In this document: positions 1-9,698 of the stretch, piece by piece | Layout: every line of letters starts with the position of its first letter | Position numbering within the stretch: the first letter of the stretch is position 1 | Assembly: GCF_024199925.1 (NCBI RefSeq) | Contig: NZ_JANADR010000001.1 | Location: 7,753,501 to 7,817,500, forward strand | Length of the DNA stretch: 64,000 bases | Direction: 5' to 3' | DNA from: Bradyrhizobium sp. CCGUVB1N3 | GTDB lineage: Bacteria > Pseudomonadota > Alphaproteobacteria > Rhizobiales > Xanthobacteraceae | Program-made: the position numbers and the translations under genes | The notes under the pieces: model-generated | The model's input: only the letters and a program-made list of their open reading frames with translations | Told to the model about the DNA's origin: nothing | Database searches by the model: none

Positions 1-165
1 ATAGACGATGACGTCGATGTCGTTTCCGAGCTGGTCGCTCTTGCAATTGCGAGCAACCTCGAGCCGGCGTGCATGCGGGATAGTCGTGAGAACCGAGAGG
101 CCTTCGATTATCCCGTCAATGTGCCCCTCATCCTTGGCGGTGAATAAAACGATGTGACGAATCAT
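1..165 (-). CDS. Dabb (stress-responsive alpha/beta barrel) family protein, 3' part outside window
   Basis: Only the first 55 codons are inside the window. The start ATG lies at 163-165 on the minus strand and the frame is open to base 1. The translation begins MIRHIVLFTAKD, the typical first beta strand of Dabb-domain proteins, and continues without a stop through VIVY at the edge. Dabb proteins are small dimeric ferredoxin-like barrels; some are stress-induced and others are enzymes, so no reaction can be assigned. It is co-directional with bioR, which ends about 157 bases upstream of it. Confidence 0.6.
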   Translation of the reverse strand, partial: MIRHIVLFTAKDEGHIDGIIEGLSVLTTIPHARRLEVARNCKSDQLGNDIDVIVY

Positions 166-321
166 GGATGGCTCTAGCGTTGCTATCAGAGATGAGGCGC
201 ATGACTAACTTGGGATCGAGCCCTCTGCAACGCCCCGCTACTGCATCGCTGGTTGACGATCGATTGTTGACAGTGTCGCGCCTCGCAAGCTGCAACTGAA
301 CACCCAAGAGCCTCTTCCCGA

Positions 322-954
322 TCAGGACGTCGGAAGGGCCAGGCGTTCAATGGTTTGAATGTGACGCGCGAGCAGGTTACAGGCTTGATCAAGGTTGCGA
401 CTTCGCAGGGCCTGCAAAATCAGGCGGTGATCTTGGTTGGACCGTGGGCGCCAGCCTGCCGTCCGCGCCATCGCGAACACCAGCCGAGAATTTGCAAGCT
501 GTAGTTCGTCGAGGCTTGCAAGCAGACGCGGCATCGCACAGGGCGCAACCAGGGCGGAGTGAAAGGCCCGGTTGGCCATCTCAAACTCCTCAATCGTCTT
601 GGCATTGTCTCCCTCAATCAGGGCAAGTTCAATGCGTGCCAGATGGATCGATGAGAGCTTTGGGGCTGCATTGCGTAGCGCGACCACCTCGAGCGCCGCA
701 CGCATCTCGGCGATCTCTTTCACCGAATTCGTGTCGAGCGGAGCGACCCGCACGCCGCGGCGAGGTGCACTCACGACAAGATGTTGAGCCTCTAATTGTC
801 GAAAAGCCTCCCGCACCGGGACGTGGCTCGAATTGAATTCCCGTGCGACATGATCCTGCCGGAGCGGCGAGTCCGGCTGCAAAGCGCCGTTGATAATGCG
901 CTCACCAATCGACTCTGCGATGCGTCCAGCAGTCGTCCTGTTCTCACTCATCAT
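322..954 (-). CDS. bioR: BioR-type GntR-family transcriptional regulator (biotin operon repressor)
   Basis: This is a 210-residue protein with an N-terminal GntR winged helix (about residues 8-75, with VPVREAFRQLEAQHLV as the recognition region). An all-helical FCD-type effector domain follows (about 80-205, including the conserved EMRAALE and the histidine-containing helix FHSAL). It diverges from bioB, and TTATCTAT-type boxes lie between the two genes, including one directly next to its own start. In alphaproteobacteria such a GntR regulator beside bio genes is BioR, which represses biotin synthesis and often itself. The ORF opens with two Met codons (954 and 951); either could be the start. 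The assignment rests on family, position and operator together. Confidence 0.85.
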   Translation of the reverse strand: MMSENRTTAGRIAESIGERIINGALQPDSPLRQDHVAREFNSSHVPVREAFRQLEAQHLVVSAPRRGVRVAPLDTNSVKEIAEMRAALEVVALRNAAPKLSSIHLARIELALIEGDNAKTIEEFEMANRAFHSALVAPCAMPRLLASLDELQLANSRLVFAMARTAGWRPRSNQDHRLILQALRSRNLDQACNLLARHIQTIERLALPTS

Positions 955-966
955 AGATTATCTATC
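955..966. promoter_or_regulatory. BioR-like operator at the bioR start
   Basis: AGATTATCTATC abuts the bioR start codon and contains the TTATCTAT core of the alphaproteobacterial BioR box. Its position over the bioR translation start suggests autorepression. It is a half-type match, weaker than the paired site in front of bioB. Confidence 0.55.
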
Positions 967-1024
967 GGAAAAATGGGTGCGCCCCGATAGCACATCGATT
1001 AGCATCGATCCAATGTCGATGACG

Positions 1025-1049
1025 ATAGATAATTCACATAATTATCTAT
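1025..1049. promoter_or_regulatory. Paired BioR operator in front of bioB
   Basis: ATAGATAAT (1025-1033) and ATTATCTAT (1041-1049) form a perfect 9-base inverted repeat with a 7-base spacer. Both arms carry the BioR-box core. A CATAAT -10-like hexamer (1037-1042) sits across the spacer, so a bound repressor would cover the promoter. Transcription would then start near 1049, which argues against the ATG at 1048 as the bioB start and for the one at 1069. Confidence 0.75.
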
Positions 1050-1068
1050 GATTACGGGTTCAAGGACT

Positions 1069-2064
1069 ATGGATGTTGCTGTTGGAGTTGACCGGAACGG
1101 AAGCTGCGAGCTCGCGCAGGTCGGCCGCAAATGGAAGCGTAGCGAGGCCGAAGCGCTCTATGGTCTGCCGTTCGCTGAGCTGATGTTTCGTGCGCAAAGC
1201 GTTCACCGCGATAACTTCGATCCAAATCACGTCGAAACAGCAAGTCTGCTCAGTATCAAGACGGGCGGCTGCCCGGAAGACTGCGGCTACTGCGCGCAGA
1301 GCGCGCACTACGAGACGGGGGTGAAAGCGACCCGCCTGATGGATTGCGCCGATGTGGTCGCCGCCGCGCAGCGTGCCAAGGAGGCTGGCGCAACCCGCTT
1401 CTGCATGGCTGCGGCCTGGCGCACTCCGAAAGACCGTGATCTCGATCGGGTCTGCAAGATGGTCAGCGCCGTCAAAGACCTTGGCATGGAAACCTGCGTC
1501 ACACTCGGCATGCTGACACCGAAGCAGGCGGCACAGCTTTCCGAGGCGGGGCTGGACTTCTACAATCACAACGTCGACACCTCGTCTGAGTTCTACGGCA
1601 GGATCATCACAACCCGCACGCTGCAGGACCGAATTGACACGCTTGAGCACGTGCGCGAGGCCGGCATCAAGATCTGCTGTGGCGGCATTATCGGCATGGG
1701 CGAGCGCGTTGAGGACCGTCTCGACATGCTCGTCCTGCTCGCTAATCTCCGAAAACCTCCGGAAAGCGTGCCGATCAATCTTTGGAACGAGGTCAAGGGG
1801 GTTCCAGTCAATGACAGCGCGGAGCGTCCGGATCCGATCGCGCTCGTGCGTCTGGTCGCAACAGCCCGGATCATGATGCCGAAGAGCGTCGTGCGGTTGT
1901 CCGCCGGACGGCATGCCATGACCGACGAGTTGCAAGCGCTGTGCTTTTTGGCCGGTGCAAATTCAATTTTTATCGGGGACGTGCTGTTGACGACTAAAAA
2001 TCCGAAAGCCGATCACGACGCAAAGTTGCTGACCAGGCTCGGCATCACATCCGGACTTGCCTGA
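1069..2064 (+). CDS. bioB: Biotin synthase BioB
   Basis: Biotin synthase inserts sulfur into dethiobiotin, the last step of biotin synthesis. The radical-SAM cluster motif CPEDCGYC is present (CxxxCxxC), followed by the BioB signatures [18 protein letters not shown] and RLSAGR. The predicted length is 331 residues, normal for the family. The frame is open from an ATG at 1048, but that codon lies inside the BioR operator; the ATG at 1069 has AAGGA just upstream (1062-1066) and is preferred. First gene of bioB-panD-bioF-bioD-bioA. Confidence 0.95.
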   Translation: MDVAVGVDRNGSCELAQVGRKWKRSEAEALYGLPFAELMFRAQSVHRDNFDPNHVETASLLSIKTGGCPEDCGYCAQSAHYETGVKATRLMDCADVVAAAQRAKEAGATRFCMAAAWRTPKDRDLDRVCKMVSAVKDLGMETCVTLGMLTPKQAAQLSEAGLDFYNHNVDTSSEFYGRIITTRTLQDRIDTLEHVREAGIKICCGGIIGMGERVEDRLDMLVLLANLRKPPESVPINLWNEVKGVPVNDSAERPDPIALVRLVATARIMMPKSVVRLSAGRHAMTDELQALCFLAGANSIFIGDVLLTTKNPKADHDAKLLTRLGITSGLA

Positions 2065-2111
2065 ACGAAACACGGCGGCGAGCTGCAAACTCTTTTGCGC
2101 TTAGGTGAGAA

Positions 2112-2465
2112 ATGCAAATTACCTTGATGAAAGGCAAAATTCACCGCGCCTCGGTGACCGAAGCCGATCTGCACTATGAAGGCTCGATTTCAGTCGATCG
2201 TACACTGCGGGAGGCGGCAGGGTTCCTGGTCAACGAGCGCGTTGAAATCTACAACATCGAAACCGGAGCGCGCTTCGCCACCTATGTGATCGAGGCGCCG
2301 CAGGGGTCGGGCATCATAGGCCTGAATGGTGCGGCTGCGCGCCTGGCGCTACCCGGAGACAAAATTATCATCGTTGCATATGCCTCCTTTGACGAGGCGG
2401 AAGCAAAAACATTCAGACCGCGCGTTGTGTTGGTTGATCGAGAAAATCGAATATCGCCGGTTTGA
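2112..2465 (+). CDS. panD: Aspartate 1-decarboxylase PanD (proenzyme)
   Basis: PanD decarboxylates L-aspartate to beta-alanine, which pantothenate synthetase (PanC) consumes. The 117-residue sequence matches the full family. Lys9 and the self-cleavage site Gly24-Ser25 (in HYEGSISVD) are present; Ser25 would become the pyruvoyl cofactor after cleavage. The conserved GLNGAAAR segment is also there. An AGGTGAG-like ribosome site precedes the ATG. It lies 47 bases after bioB and 62 before bioF, placing pantothenate precursor supply inside the biotin operon and presumably under BioR control. panB and panC are about 28 kb away at 30-32 kb. Confidence 0.95.
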   Translation: MQITLMKGKIHRASVTEADLHYEGSISVDRTLREAAGFLVNERVEIYNIETGARFATYVIEAPQGSGIIGLNGAAARLALPGDKIIIVAYASFDEAEAKTFRPRVVLVDRENRISPV

Positions 2466-2527
2466 TCGCCGAGCGGCCATTCGAAGCCGTTTTTCTGCGC
2501 GCATGGTGAGAACTTTGCGCGATTTCA

Positions 2528-3700
2528 ATGCCCTCAGAGTGCAAAATGAATTCAATCCACGCGGGAAAAGCTGTCCGATATATCTCGGCGTTGAACGTCC
2601 TGAAAGAAGATCACCGGTTGCGTAGCCTCAATCCGCGTGCAGGAATCGATTTCACGTCGAACGACTATCTGGCGCTCGCGAGCGCGCCGCGCATGAAGAA
2701 GGCTGTGTTGGCGGCGATCGAGGCCGGCACACCGATCGGAGCCGGCGGGTCGCGGCTCCTGCGCGGCAATTGCGAGGAGCACGAAAGCCTGGAAGCTGAA
2801 GCTGCCAGGTTCTTTGGGGCCGAGACAGCGCTCTTCTTTGGCGGCGGCTATGTCGCAAATTTTGCGGTCCTGACAACTGTGCCGCAGAGGGGCGATCTGC
2901 TCGTTCTCGATTCTCTGGTGCACGCGAGCATTCATGAAGGCGCGCGGGCAGGCCGCGCGGACTTTCGGATAAGCGCACATAACGACCCAGATTCGGTCGA
3001 AAACACGATTCGTGATTGGCGGGCAAATGGCGGAGTGGGTCGAATCTGGATCGTTGCCGAAAGTCTCTACAGCATGGACGGCGATTTTGCGCCGCTCCAA
3101 GAGCTGGTTGCGCTCGCCGACCGGCATGATGCGTTCCTTATGGTGGATGAGGCCCATGCCACAGGTGTTTACGGCGAGAAGGGGCGGGGGCTGACCGCGC
3201 CTTACGAGGGGCGAGATAATCTCCTGGTCGTTCATACTTGCGGCAAGGCGCTGGGCGCTGCGGGGGCGCTCGTTACTGCGTCCGGCGTCCTGCGAGACTT
3301 CATGGTCAATCGGTGCCGTCCATTCATCTTCGCCACCGCCCCCTCGCCATTGACGGCCGTCGCCGTACGAGAGGCGATTCTGATCCTCCAGCAGGAACCC
3401 GAGCGTCAGCAGCGTCTCATCGACTTGGTCGCATTCACACATCGGCAGATGAAACAGCGCGGTTGGAAAAGTCCTTCGGTCTCGCAGATCGTACCGTTCA
3501 TCGTAGGCGATAACGCAGGTGCGATGCGGCTTGCCTCGGCGCTGCAGGCTCGCGGCTTTGACATCCGCGGCATCCGGCCGCCAACCGTGCCGGCGGGCAC
3601 GGCCCGTTTGCGAGTGTCGCTAACGCTCAACGTCCTCGAAGACGACGTATGCTCAATGCTCGATGCCTTGGCCGAGGAGACAAAAGGTGAACTTCGATGA
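2528..3700 (+). CDS. bioF: 8-amino-7-oxononanoate synthase BioF
   Basis: BioF is a PLP-dependent alpha-oxoamine synthase that condenses a pimeloyl thioester with L-alanine. The 390-residue frame shows [20 protein letters not shown], the aspartate-containing [11 protein letters not shown] and the PLP lysine in HTCGKALG. The first ATG (2528) gives MPSECK; a second at 2546 (MNSIHAGK) is also possible and neither has a strong ribosome site. Its last four bases overlap bioD (ATGA), implying translational coupling. Confidence 0.95.
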   Translation: MPSECKMNSIHAGKAVRYISALNVLKEDHRLRSLNPRAGIDFTSNDYLALASAPRMKKAVLAAIEAGTPIGAGGSRLLRGNCEEHESLEAEAARFFGAETALFFGGGYVANFAVLTTVPQRGDLLVLDSLVHASIHEGARAGRADFRISAHNDPDSVENTIRDWRANGGVGRIWIVAESLYSMDGDFAPLQELVALADRHDAFLMVDEAHATGVYGEKGRGLTAPYEGRDNLLVVHTCGKALGAAGALVTASGVLRDFMVNRCRPFIFATAPSPLTAVAVREAILILQQEPERQQRLIDLVAFTHRQMKQRGWKSPSVSQIVPFIVGDNAGAMRLASALQARGFDIRGIRPPTVPAGTARLRVSLTLNVLEDDVCSMLDALAEETKGELR

Positions 3701-4341
3701 CTCCGCGGATCGTGGTAACGGGCACAGATACTGGAATCGGAAAGACGGTGTTTTCCGCGGGGCTCGCGAACCTTCTCGGCGCGAACTATTGGAAGCCGAT
3801 TCAGGCCGGCCTCGATGGAGAGACCGACACCGAGACTGTCGCGCGGCTCGGCGGCTTGTCGGCCGACCGCATCTTGCCAGAGCGCTACCGCCTTCGAACA
3901 CCAGCCTCGCCTCACTATTCGGCCGAGGTTGACGGAGTTCGCGTCGAGGCAGATTCGCTCGATGTGCCAGATACTGGTCGGCAGCCATTGGTTATCGAGG
4001 GCGCGGGCGGCCTCATGGTGCCGCTGACTGGCGATACACTTTTCATTGATGTGTTCGAGCGATGGCGTCTTCCAGTCGTGCTTTGCGCGAGCACGGCGCT
4101 GGGCACCATCAATCACTCACTGCTGTCGATAGAAGCGCTCCGAAAGCGTGAGATCCCCATTCTCGGGATGGCCTTCATTGGCGAAAGAAATGCCGAGACT
4201 CAGACCGTCATCCGCGAGATGGGCCGGGTGCGTTGGCTGGGACGATTGCCATGGCTCTCGCCCCTCACCGCGGACACGCTGCAGGCCACATTCAAAACCT
4301 CATTCCGGGCAGATAGTTTCAAGTTGTATGCCAAAGAATAA
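3697..4341 (+). CDS. bioD: Dethiobiotin synthetase BioD
   Basis: BioD closes the ureido ring of dethiobiotin from diaminopelargonate, CO2 and ATP. The 214-residue protein starts with the P-loop-like [16 protein letters not shown] and carries YWKPIQAG and the acidic [10 protein letters not shown] motif, all standard for the family. It overlaps bioF by 4 bases and bioA by 14 bases, a tightly coupled gene order. Confidence 0.95.
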   Translation: MTPRIVVTGTDTGIGKTVFSAGLANLLGANYWKPIQAGLDGETDTETVARLGGLSADRILPERYRLRTPASPHYSAEVDGVRVEADSLDVPDTGRQPLVIEGAGGLMVPLTGDTLFIDVFERWRLPVVLCASTALGTINHSLLSIEALRKREIPILGMAFIGERNAETQTVIREMGRVRWLGRLPWLSPLTADTLQATFKTSFRADSFKLYAKE

Positions 4342-5611
4342 ATCTCCGATCTGGCATCCGTTCACGCAACACGCTCTTCAAGACGAGATGACGAGAATTG
4401 TTCGGGGGAATGGTGCCTATCTCCATACCGCCGATGGTCGCCGTATCATCGATGCAATCTCATCCTGGTGGGTGGTGACGCATGGTCATTGTCATCCATA
4501 TATCGTGCGCGCGATTCAGGAACAGGCGGCCAAGCTCAACCAGGTCATCTTTGCCGGGCATACCCATGATCCTGCGGAGGAAGTTGCGGCACGACTCTTG
4601 AAGTGCGCACCCCCTGGGCTTGAGCATGTCTTCTTTTCCGACAGCGGCTCAGCCTGCGTGGAAGTCGCGCTAAAAATGGCACTCGGCTATTGGCATAATA
4701 TCGGCAAGCAGCGAATACGCATTATCGTGATGCAACATTCCTATCATGGCGACACGGTAGGCGGGATGTCAGTTGGTGCGCGGGGCGTGTTCAACGAGGC
4801 GTACGAGCCTTTGTTGTTTGACGTCACCTCAGTCCCGTTTCCCGCGACAGGTCGAGAGCAGGACACGCTCGACGCCCTTGAGTCTGCATGTCGAAACGAA
4901 ATTCCGGCAGCCTTTATTGTGGAGCCTCTGATATTGGGGGCCGGCGGAATGCTGATGTATCCAGCCTGGGTGCTCAGAGAGATGAAACGGATCTGCGAGG
5001 CATCGGAGGTCCTGTTCATTGCCGACGAGGTCATGACGGGTTGGGGCCGCACTGGAACACTCTTCGCGTGTGAGCAGGCCAATGTCACACCCGATATCGT
5101 CTGTTATTCCAAGGGAATTACGGGCGGAGCGCTTCCCCTCGCGGTGACGCTCTGCCGAGCGGATATATTCGATGCCCACTATTCGAAGGATCGGACGCGC
5201 ACGTTCTTTCATTCGAGCTCATATACCGCAAATCCCGTGGCCTGCGCGGCCGCAAGAGCCAACCTGGATCTTTGGCAAGATCCCGAAACCCGCCAACGCG
5301 TGGCGGCGATCGGCGCGATGCAAGAACAGGCAATTGAGCCATTCCGGGGCGATGCGCGCTTCGGAAACGTTCGTCAAACCGGCACCATTACAGCGCTCGA
5401 TCTGAAGACGAACGATGCGGGCTATCTGGCGGACATCGGTCCGAAGCTTCACGCCTTCTTCAAGAATCGAAATCTGCTGCTACGGCCGCTCGGCAATACG
5501 ATCTACGTGATGCCGCCGTACTGTGCGACAGCGGCGGATCTTGATGAAATCTATGCGGGCATCTGGGATGCCGCCGATGCGCTGGCTGGAAGGAACGCTC
5601 TGCGTGCATAG
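4328..5611 (+). CDS. bioA: Adenosylmethionine-8-amino-7-oxononanoate aminotransferase BioA
   Basis: BioA transfers the amino group of S-adenosylmethionine to 8-amino-7-oxononanoate. The 427-residue class III aminotransferase begins [15 protein letters not shown]. It contains the BioA-typical [13 protein letters not shown], the PLP aspartate in [14 protein letters not shown] and the PLP lysine in CYSKGITGG. The start was chosen at 4328 because the family N-terminus WHPFTQ begins there; the frame is open further upstream over bioD. It is the last intact gene of the operon. A bioZ/fabH-like gene, common after bioA in other symbiotic biotin clusters, is not seen; only debris follows. Confidence 0.95.
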   Translation: MPKNKSPIWHPFTQHALQDEMTRIVRGNGAYLHTADGRRIIDAISSWWVVTHGHCHPYIVRAIQEQAAKLNQVIFAGHTHDPAEEVAARLLKCAPPGLEHVFFSDSGSACVEVALKMALGYWHNIGKQRIRIIVMQHSYHGDTVGGMSVGARGVFNEAYEPLLFDVTSVPFPATGREQDTLDALESACRNEIPAAFIVEPLILGAGGMLMYPAWVLREMKRICEASEVLFIADEVMTGWGRTGTLFACEQANVTPDIVCYSKGITGGALPLAVTLCRADIFDAHYSKDRTRTFFHSSSYTANPVACAAARANLDLWQDPETRQRVAAIGAMQEQAIEPFRGDARFGNVRQTGTITALDLKTNDAGYLADIGPKLHAFFKNRNLLLRPLGNTIYVMPPYCATAADLDEIYAGIWDAADALAGRNALRA

Positions 5612-5998
5612 GCACTCGAGCGCCAACTTCTTATTGTTCCGACCGATGGGGGAGTATCGCGCTTACCCGATCCTGAGTCCGCGGTGGGTTTTGACGAAGG
5701 AGCCGGTAGAGGTTCGTCACGCTCGCAAGATTGAAAGGGGCATCCGACTTATGGACAGCTCTCGTTTGTTCGTGGGGCGCGGCAACCGCCGCCCGGAAGC
5801 TAGTTGAGATCGCGGCTGGCATTGAGCCGGTTCAGCAGGGCGCGATCTTCACCACTGATGAACGCGCCGTTTCACTGGTCAAGCGGAGTTGGACACGATT
5901 TCGGGCCCACTGCCTGACGCTGTTGCAGGGGTCTCCCGAGTGACGAAGGGGGGCTGACTGTAAATCGTCGTTTGTGAAGAACGTTCTGAGTACCGTTT
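5612..5998. other. Remnant region downstream of bioA
   Basis: No intact gene. A 70-codon plus-strand frame (5731-5943) contains a segment WGAATAARKLVEIAAGIEP that reads like real protein, but its ends do not, so it is probably a fragment. I cannot name it. Confidence 0.35.
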
Positions 5999-6219
5999 TT
6001 ACGCAAGGTGTGGCTGCGATGGGTGGCGACAGAGTATCCATAACAGGCCGCGTAAATGTTCTGCGAGCCAGCGGCGGAGCAGGCTGAAGTTGTAGCCGGT
6101 GGCGGCGAGCACGGCGTTGATGCGGTCGCCGTCGCGGCCCTTGAGATGGTTACGGCGCATCCGGTGGTCGTCCTTGAGATGGCCGATCACAGGCTCGACG
6201 GCGGCGCGGCGACGCGGAT
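5999..6219 (-). pseudogene. C-terminal remnant of an IS5/IS1182-type transposase
   Basis: The minus-strand translation carries the characteristic transposase tail: VIGHLKDDHRMRRNHLKGRD, then RINAVLAATGYNFSLLRRW. This block is the last part of the DDE domain of IS5/IS1182-like transposases. Only about 70 codons remain and no N-terminal part is found upstream on the minus strand, so the element is a truncated relic. Confidence 0.75.
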
Positions 6220-6329
6220 TTGATACGCAACCAATTTTGCGACTCAGGCTATGTCTCGACCCAGCAGTTGGGAGAGAGGACTGTCGTCATGTCACCAATA
6301 GAACTGAGAGCTGCTGGGCCGGCGGACGG

Positions 6330-6667
6330 TTCGTTGCTTTCTGATCGGGAGCACGCTGTTTGGTCTGAACATGCTGATCACCTGCCTGCTGTTCAGGATG
6401 AACCGTAACGATGCGTTCAGTTCGCTGCGGATCGGCGCGTACAACAACTTCCTGCGGTTCCGACTGACGGAAGATGGGTTCGACATGTTTGTGGTCGGGC
6501 TGGAGAACGTCCCACAGCGGGATGACTGGAGCGCCAATCCCAAACACGACAAAGACAAGCCCGATCCCGAGGTTCCGGTGTTCGTCCCGAAGGTTGAATT
6601 CAAACCGCATCTGATTGAACGGCTTTCGATCAGACTGGGGCCGAAGCGGGCCGCTCCAACCGCCTAG
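6330..6667 (+). pseudogene. C-terminal fragment of a metallophosphoesterase-like protein
   Basis: An open frame of about 110 codons reads GSTLFGLNMLITCLLFRMNR, then NDAFSSLRIGAYNNFLRFRL, and ends near PHLIERLSIRLGP. This resembles the C-terminal tail of calcineurin-like metallophosphoesterases of rhizobia. The catalytic metal-binding motifs would lie upstream and are missing. The call rests on remembered family features only and is tentative. Confidence 0.4.
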
Positions 6668-6715
6668 TCCTACGCGGCGTCCGCCACAGTCGATTTGCCA
6701 GGTGGACTGTCCGTA

Positions 6716-6739
6716 AAAGTCAGATATTATTGACTTTTT
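6716..6739. repeat. 8-base-arm inverted repeat
   Basis: AAAAGTCA and TGACTTTT flank an 8-base AT-rich loop, and the right arm ends in a T run. It could be a weak terminator for the fragment upstream or an operator of the fic gene downstream. Confidence 0.4.
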
Positions 6740-6801
6740 GTCCGTATTATTCGAATATGTCCGTGTCGGTCTATTCGAGCATTGCAGACAAGAGCGGCAC
6801 C

Positions 6802-6953
6802 TTAAACGATTTTTACGGACTCTCCCCTTGAATATGGGCAGGATACTCGAATATTAGAGCTGGAAGCGGGTTCTAATTCGACTAATGCGGACCAAAATGG
6901 GCGTTTAACCGACTTTAATGGACGGTCGTCCTCCTTATTCGACCGCAGCGGAC
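6802..6953 (+). repeat. Degenerate 19-bp repeats upstream of the first fic gene
   Basis: A motif of the form TTAANCGACTTTAATGGAC occurs at 6802-6820, 6874-6892, 6905-6923 and 6935-6953. Weaker copies are at 6771-6789 and near 6844. The last three clear copies start 30-31 bases apart, about three helical turns. The array stops just before an in-frame ATG at 6960, suggesting that the ATG at 6918 is not the real start and that the array is an operator. Confidence 0.55.
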
Positions 6954-6959
6954 ACGGCT

Positions 6960-8543
6960 ATGGCGACCTACGGCGAGATCCTCATCACGACAAAAGACGA
7001 CCAGGCCGGCAGCCGGCAGATCCGCAGGCGCGCCCAGGCCGGTGAACTTAGGCAAATCGTCGAGCGCGTCTATACGTCAAATCTGAAAGACGGTCTCGAA
7101 GCCGTCGTGGGGCGGAACATCTGGTACATCTTACCGCACCTGTTTCCCAAAACGGTGGTGACATCTCGCACCGGCGCAAAGATGCGACCATATCAGCCAG
7201 AGAAGGGCGGGAAATCTTACGTATTCCTCACAGGGCCATACTCCAACCGGACAGTCGAGCTTCCGGGCATGGAAATTCGACTAATCGAAGGGCCGTCGGC
7301 TCTGCCTGGCGACAGTCCAATGATCACCGCCGAGTTCTATTCACCGTCCCGCCCACGTTCTCTACTTGAGAACCTCAAACCCACGCGGACACGGGGCGGA
7401 GTGCAGCGAAATCTGAGCGATGCCGAATTCGAGGACTACCTAGTCACCCTGTTTGACTCGGGCGGGCCGGACAATTTCAACAAAATGCGCGACGAAGCGA
7501 GGAAGCTCGCACCTCAGCTTAGCGCTGAGGAAGAGTTCAAGAAGCTCGACCGCCTGATGGGCGGTTTGCTCGGAACGCAAAAAGTGCGCTTCGCGAGCAA
7601 GGCTGCGGAAATTAGACGGGCGGGCGCCGACAAAAACTGCTGCGCCCGACTGCAGGAGCTGTTCGCGCACCTCAAGTCGCTATCTTTTCCTGATCGGCCC
7701 GTATCCCAGGACCAGGGGGTGAGACAGTCGAACGCGTTCCTCGAGGCCTACTTTTCCAACTTCATCGAAGGCACCGAATTTACGGTGGTAGAGGCGAAGC
7801 GCATCGTCTTCGAAGGCGTCGCGCCTATCAACCGTCCCGCGGACGGGCACGACGTGATCGCAACGTACCGGCTACTCACCGACGAACGCGCACTGACGGC
7901 GGTGCCTGCTGACTATCAGGAGTTCGAGAACATGCTGAGGGCGCATCACGCGCTCTTGATGGACGCCCGTCCCGAAAAGCAGCCTGGCAGGTTCAAGACA
8001 GTCAACAACAAGGTCAGCGGGATCTCAATGGTCCAGCCCGACCTGGTCGTTGGCACGCTGAAGTACGGCTACGATCTCCTGCAGGGGCTCACCGAACCTT
8101 TCGCACGTGGCGTCTTCCTCCATTGTCTGATCGCGGAAGTGCATCCGTTCGATGACGGCAACGGACGCATATCGCGCATGCACCTCGCTTCAGAACTTTT
8201 GAGAGGTAACCAGGCGCAAGTCATCATTCCGACCGTATTTCGCGGCGACTACATCGGAGGCATGAGGGCGCTCACGAAGCGAAGCGAACCAGGGCCCATC
8301 ACGCGCGCGTGCTTGCGCGCGCAGGAGGTAGTCTCAACCATACATGAGGCCACAGTGGACGGCGCCATTGAGGCCTGGGCGAGGACGAACGCATTCGTGA
8401 GAGAAGGACAGAACGCCAGATGGGAAAACTACGACGCCGCGACGGAGATTGAGTGGCGCGACGAAGTACCCGCCACAAAGGACTATTGGAACGCCGAGGA
8501 TAACCCACAGGGTTTTCTTTCTCCGAATGCGATGGGCCGCTGA
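6960..8543 (+). CDS. Fic-domain protein (probable AMPylator) with AbiEi-like N-terminal winged-helix region
   Basis: Fic proteins transfer AMP or a related group to hydroxyl side chains. The Fic motif HPFDDGNGR is complete, with the catalytic histidine near residue 395. An autoinhibitory motif SNFIEG (S/T-xxx-E-G) lies near residues 266-271, before the Fic core, as in class II Fic proteins. The first 90 or so residues (IRRRAQAGELRQIVERVYTS and then NIWYILPHLFP) resemble the winged-helix plus linker of AbiEi-type antitoxins, suggesting DNA binding. The start at 6960 (527 residues) is preferred to 6918 because a repeat array runs across the earlier ATG. A second protein of the same design lies convergent at 9699-11279. 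Confidence 0.85.
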   Translation: MATYGEILITTKDDQAGSRQIRRRAQAGELRQIVERVYTSNLKDGLEAVVGRNIWYILPHLFPKTVVTSRTGAKMRPYQPEKGGKSYVFLTGPYSNRTVELPGMEIRLIEGPSALPGDSPMITAEFYSPSRPRSLLENLKPTRTRGGVQRNLSDAEFEDYLVTLFDSGGPDNFNKMRDEARKLAPQLSAEEEFKKLDRLMGGLLGTQKVRFASKAAEIRRAGADKNCCARLQELFAHLKSLSFPDRPVSQDQGVRQSNAFLEAYFSNFIEGTEFTVVEAKRIVFEGVAPINRPADGHDVIATYRLLTDERALTAVPADYQEFENMLRAHHALLMDARPEKQPGRFKTVNNKVSGISMVQPDLVVGTLKYGYDLLQGLTEPFARGVFLHCLIAEVHPFDDGNGRISRMHLASELLRGNQAQVIIPTVFRGDYIGGMRALTKRSEPGPITRACLRAQEVVSTIHEATVDGAIEAWARTNAFVREGQNARWENYDAATEIEWRDEVPATKDYWNAEDNPQGFLSPNAMGR

Positions 8544-8760
8544 GAAGGCAATGGCGGGTCGCCATCGTGGCAGGCTCCCGATGAACTCGATCAACGTCGT
8601 GACGCGCGCCTGAAACCCGGCCATGTCGTGCTTGAGTCGCGGCGTGGCGGTCAACGGCGGCTAGCGCCGGGCGGTGGCCTCGTGTCTACCTGCCGCGCAC
8701 GAAAGCGTCGTCCCAAGATTTTGGTTCGGCATGAGCTGCGCCCAGCTCAGGTCTCTAAGA

Positions 8761-9295
8761 CTACTCGGCTGCCTCCGCCATATATTCGCGATCCAGGAGC
8801 AAAGGGTCTTCGGCGATGGCACGGGTCGCCCAGTGTTCGCACCAAGCGACCCAAGCATGCATCATTTCCCGCTTTCGTATGGCGCGACAATCAATCAGGA
8901 TGAGAACGCCTGGTCGCCGCCGCCCACTTTCGGCGAGCCCGTGGGTCCGAAGAGTAGAATTGTCTCGTAACGTCTTTCGAAGAGACCCCTTCAAGATGGT
9001 CCAAAATGAGGTCTGCTTCTTCTTCGCCGAAACCGAGATCGCGTTCTCCATAAGTCGCAAAGGCGTGACGAACTTTATGGGGTGAGAAAATTGGCGCCGG
9101 GCAATCATCGCTGCCGCGATGTGCACCCGTGACCGCTCGGCGACGCTGGCACGTACCAATCAGTAGCTGAATTCCCAGGGAGATGCGCTCGGAGAAGTAT
9201 CCTTCACGTGCAATTACGAGCGCACGCCCCACCTCAATCTCGGGGCGCATCACCTTTCTCGTCTTCTGGATCGAATTCATCCTCGCCAATCTCAA
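8761..9295 (-). pseudogene. C-terminal part of a tyrosine-recombinase integrase, frameshifted
   Basis: The minus strand shows the catalytic C-terminal half of a phage-type integrase: PHKVRHAFATYGERDLG (the HxxR box), LILDHLEG (replacing the usual LGH) and VTRQFY with the presumed nucleophilic tyrosine. After RARRK the frame shifts, and the tail continues in another frame as KREMMHAWVAWCEHW to about 8761. The N-terminal half and the first catalytic arginine are not found upstream. A matching N-terminal fragment in the same orientation lies at 22130-22442. Confidence 0.7.
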
Positions 9296-9684
9296 CTCGC
9301 GTTCGGGGAGGAGCTTGCAGTTTTAGCATCACGCCATCTGCCACCGTTCGTCTGATCTTGACGGACAGCTTCAGCGAGCCAGTTCCAAAACCGTCTGATC
9401 GTGCGAACCATGCCTTCGGCCACGGCTTCCGCGCCGCGCTGATGGACCGCCGCAATGGCCTCTGCCATCTCGTTCCGCGTGATCGTATTGACCATGCGAT
9501 CGTCGAAGCGACAAAGCTCGCGGGGTTGCGGTTTCTTCCGGTAGTCGACGAGCGTCCCGCTGCTGGTGGCGAGGATCAGCATGCCGATGCCCCTGATGAT
9601 GATCGCGATGCGCTCCCTGATCCCGATGACGCCGGTCAGGGCGATGATCGCGGCGATCATCGCGGTAACCACAGACCAGCGCAT
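9292..9684 (-). CDS. Hypothetical small membrane protein
   Basis: A 130-residue frame begins 14 bases after the second fic gene, on the same strand. The N-terminus has two adjacent hydrophobic stretches (VVTAMIAAIIALTGVIGI and IAIIIRGIGMLILATSS), which would make a short membrane hairpin, followed by a charged, helical tail. I recognise no family. Its end touches the integrase remnant. The ribosome site is weak, so the gene is uncertain, but the membrane segments are unlike the shadow frames around it. Confidence 0.4.
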   Translation of the reverse strand: MRWSVVTAMIAAIIALTGVIGIRERIAIIIRGIGMLILATSSGTLVDYRKKPQPRELCRFDDRMVNTITRNEMAEAIAAVHQRGAEAVAEGMVRTIRRFWNWLAEAVRQDQTNGGRWRDAKTASSSPNAS

Positions 9685-9698
9685 CCCCGCGCGCTTGC

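Noticed and set aside
1060..1935. 291-codon minus-strand frame opposite bioB
   Set aside because: Shadow of bioB; no recognisable protein features.
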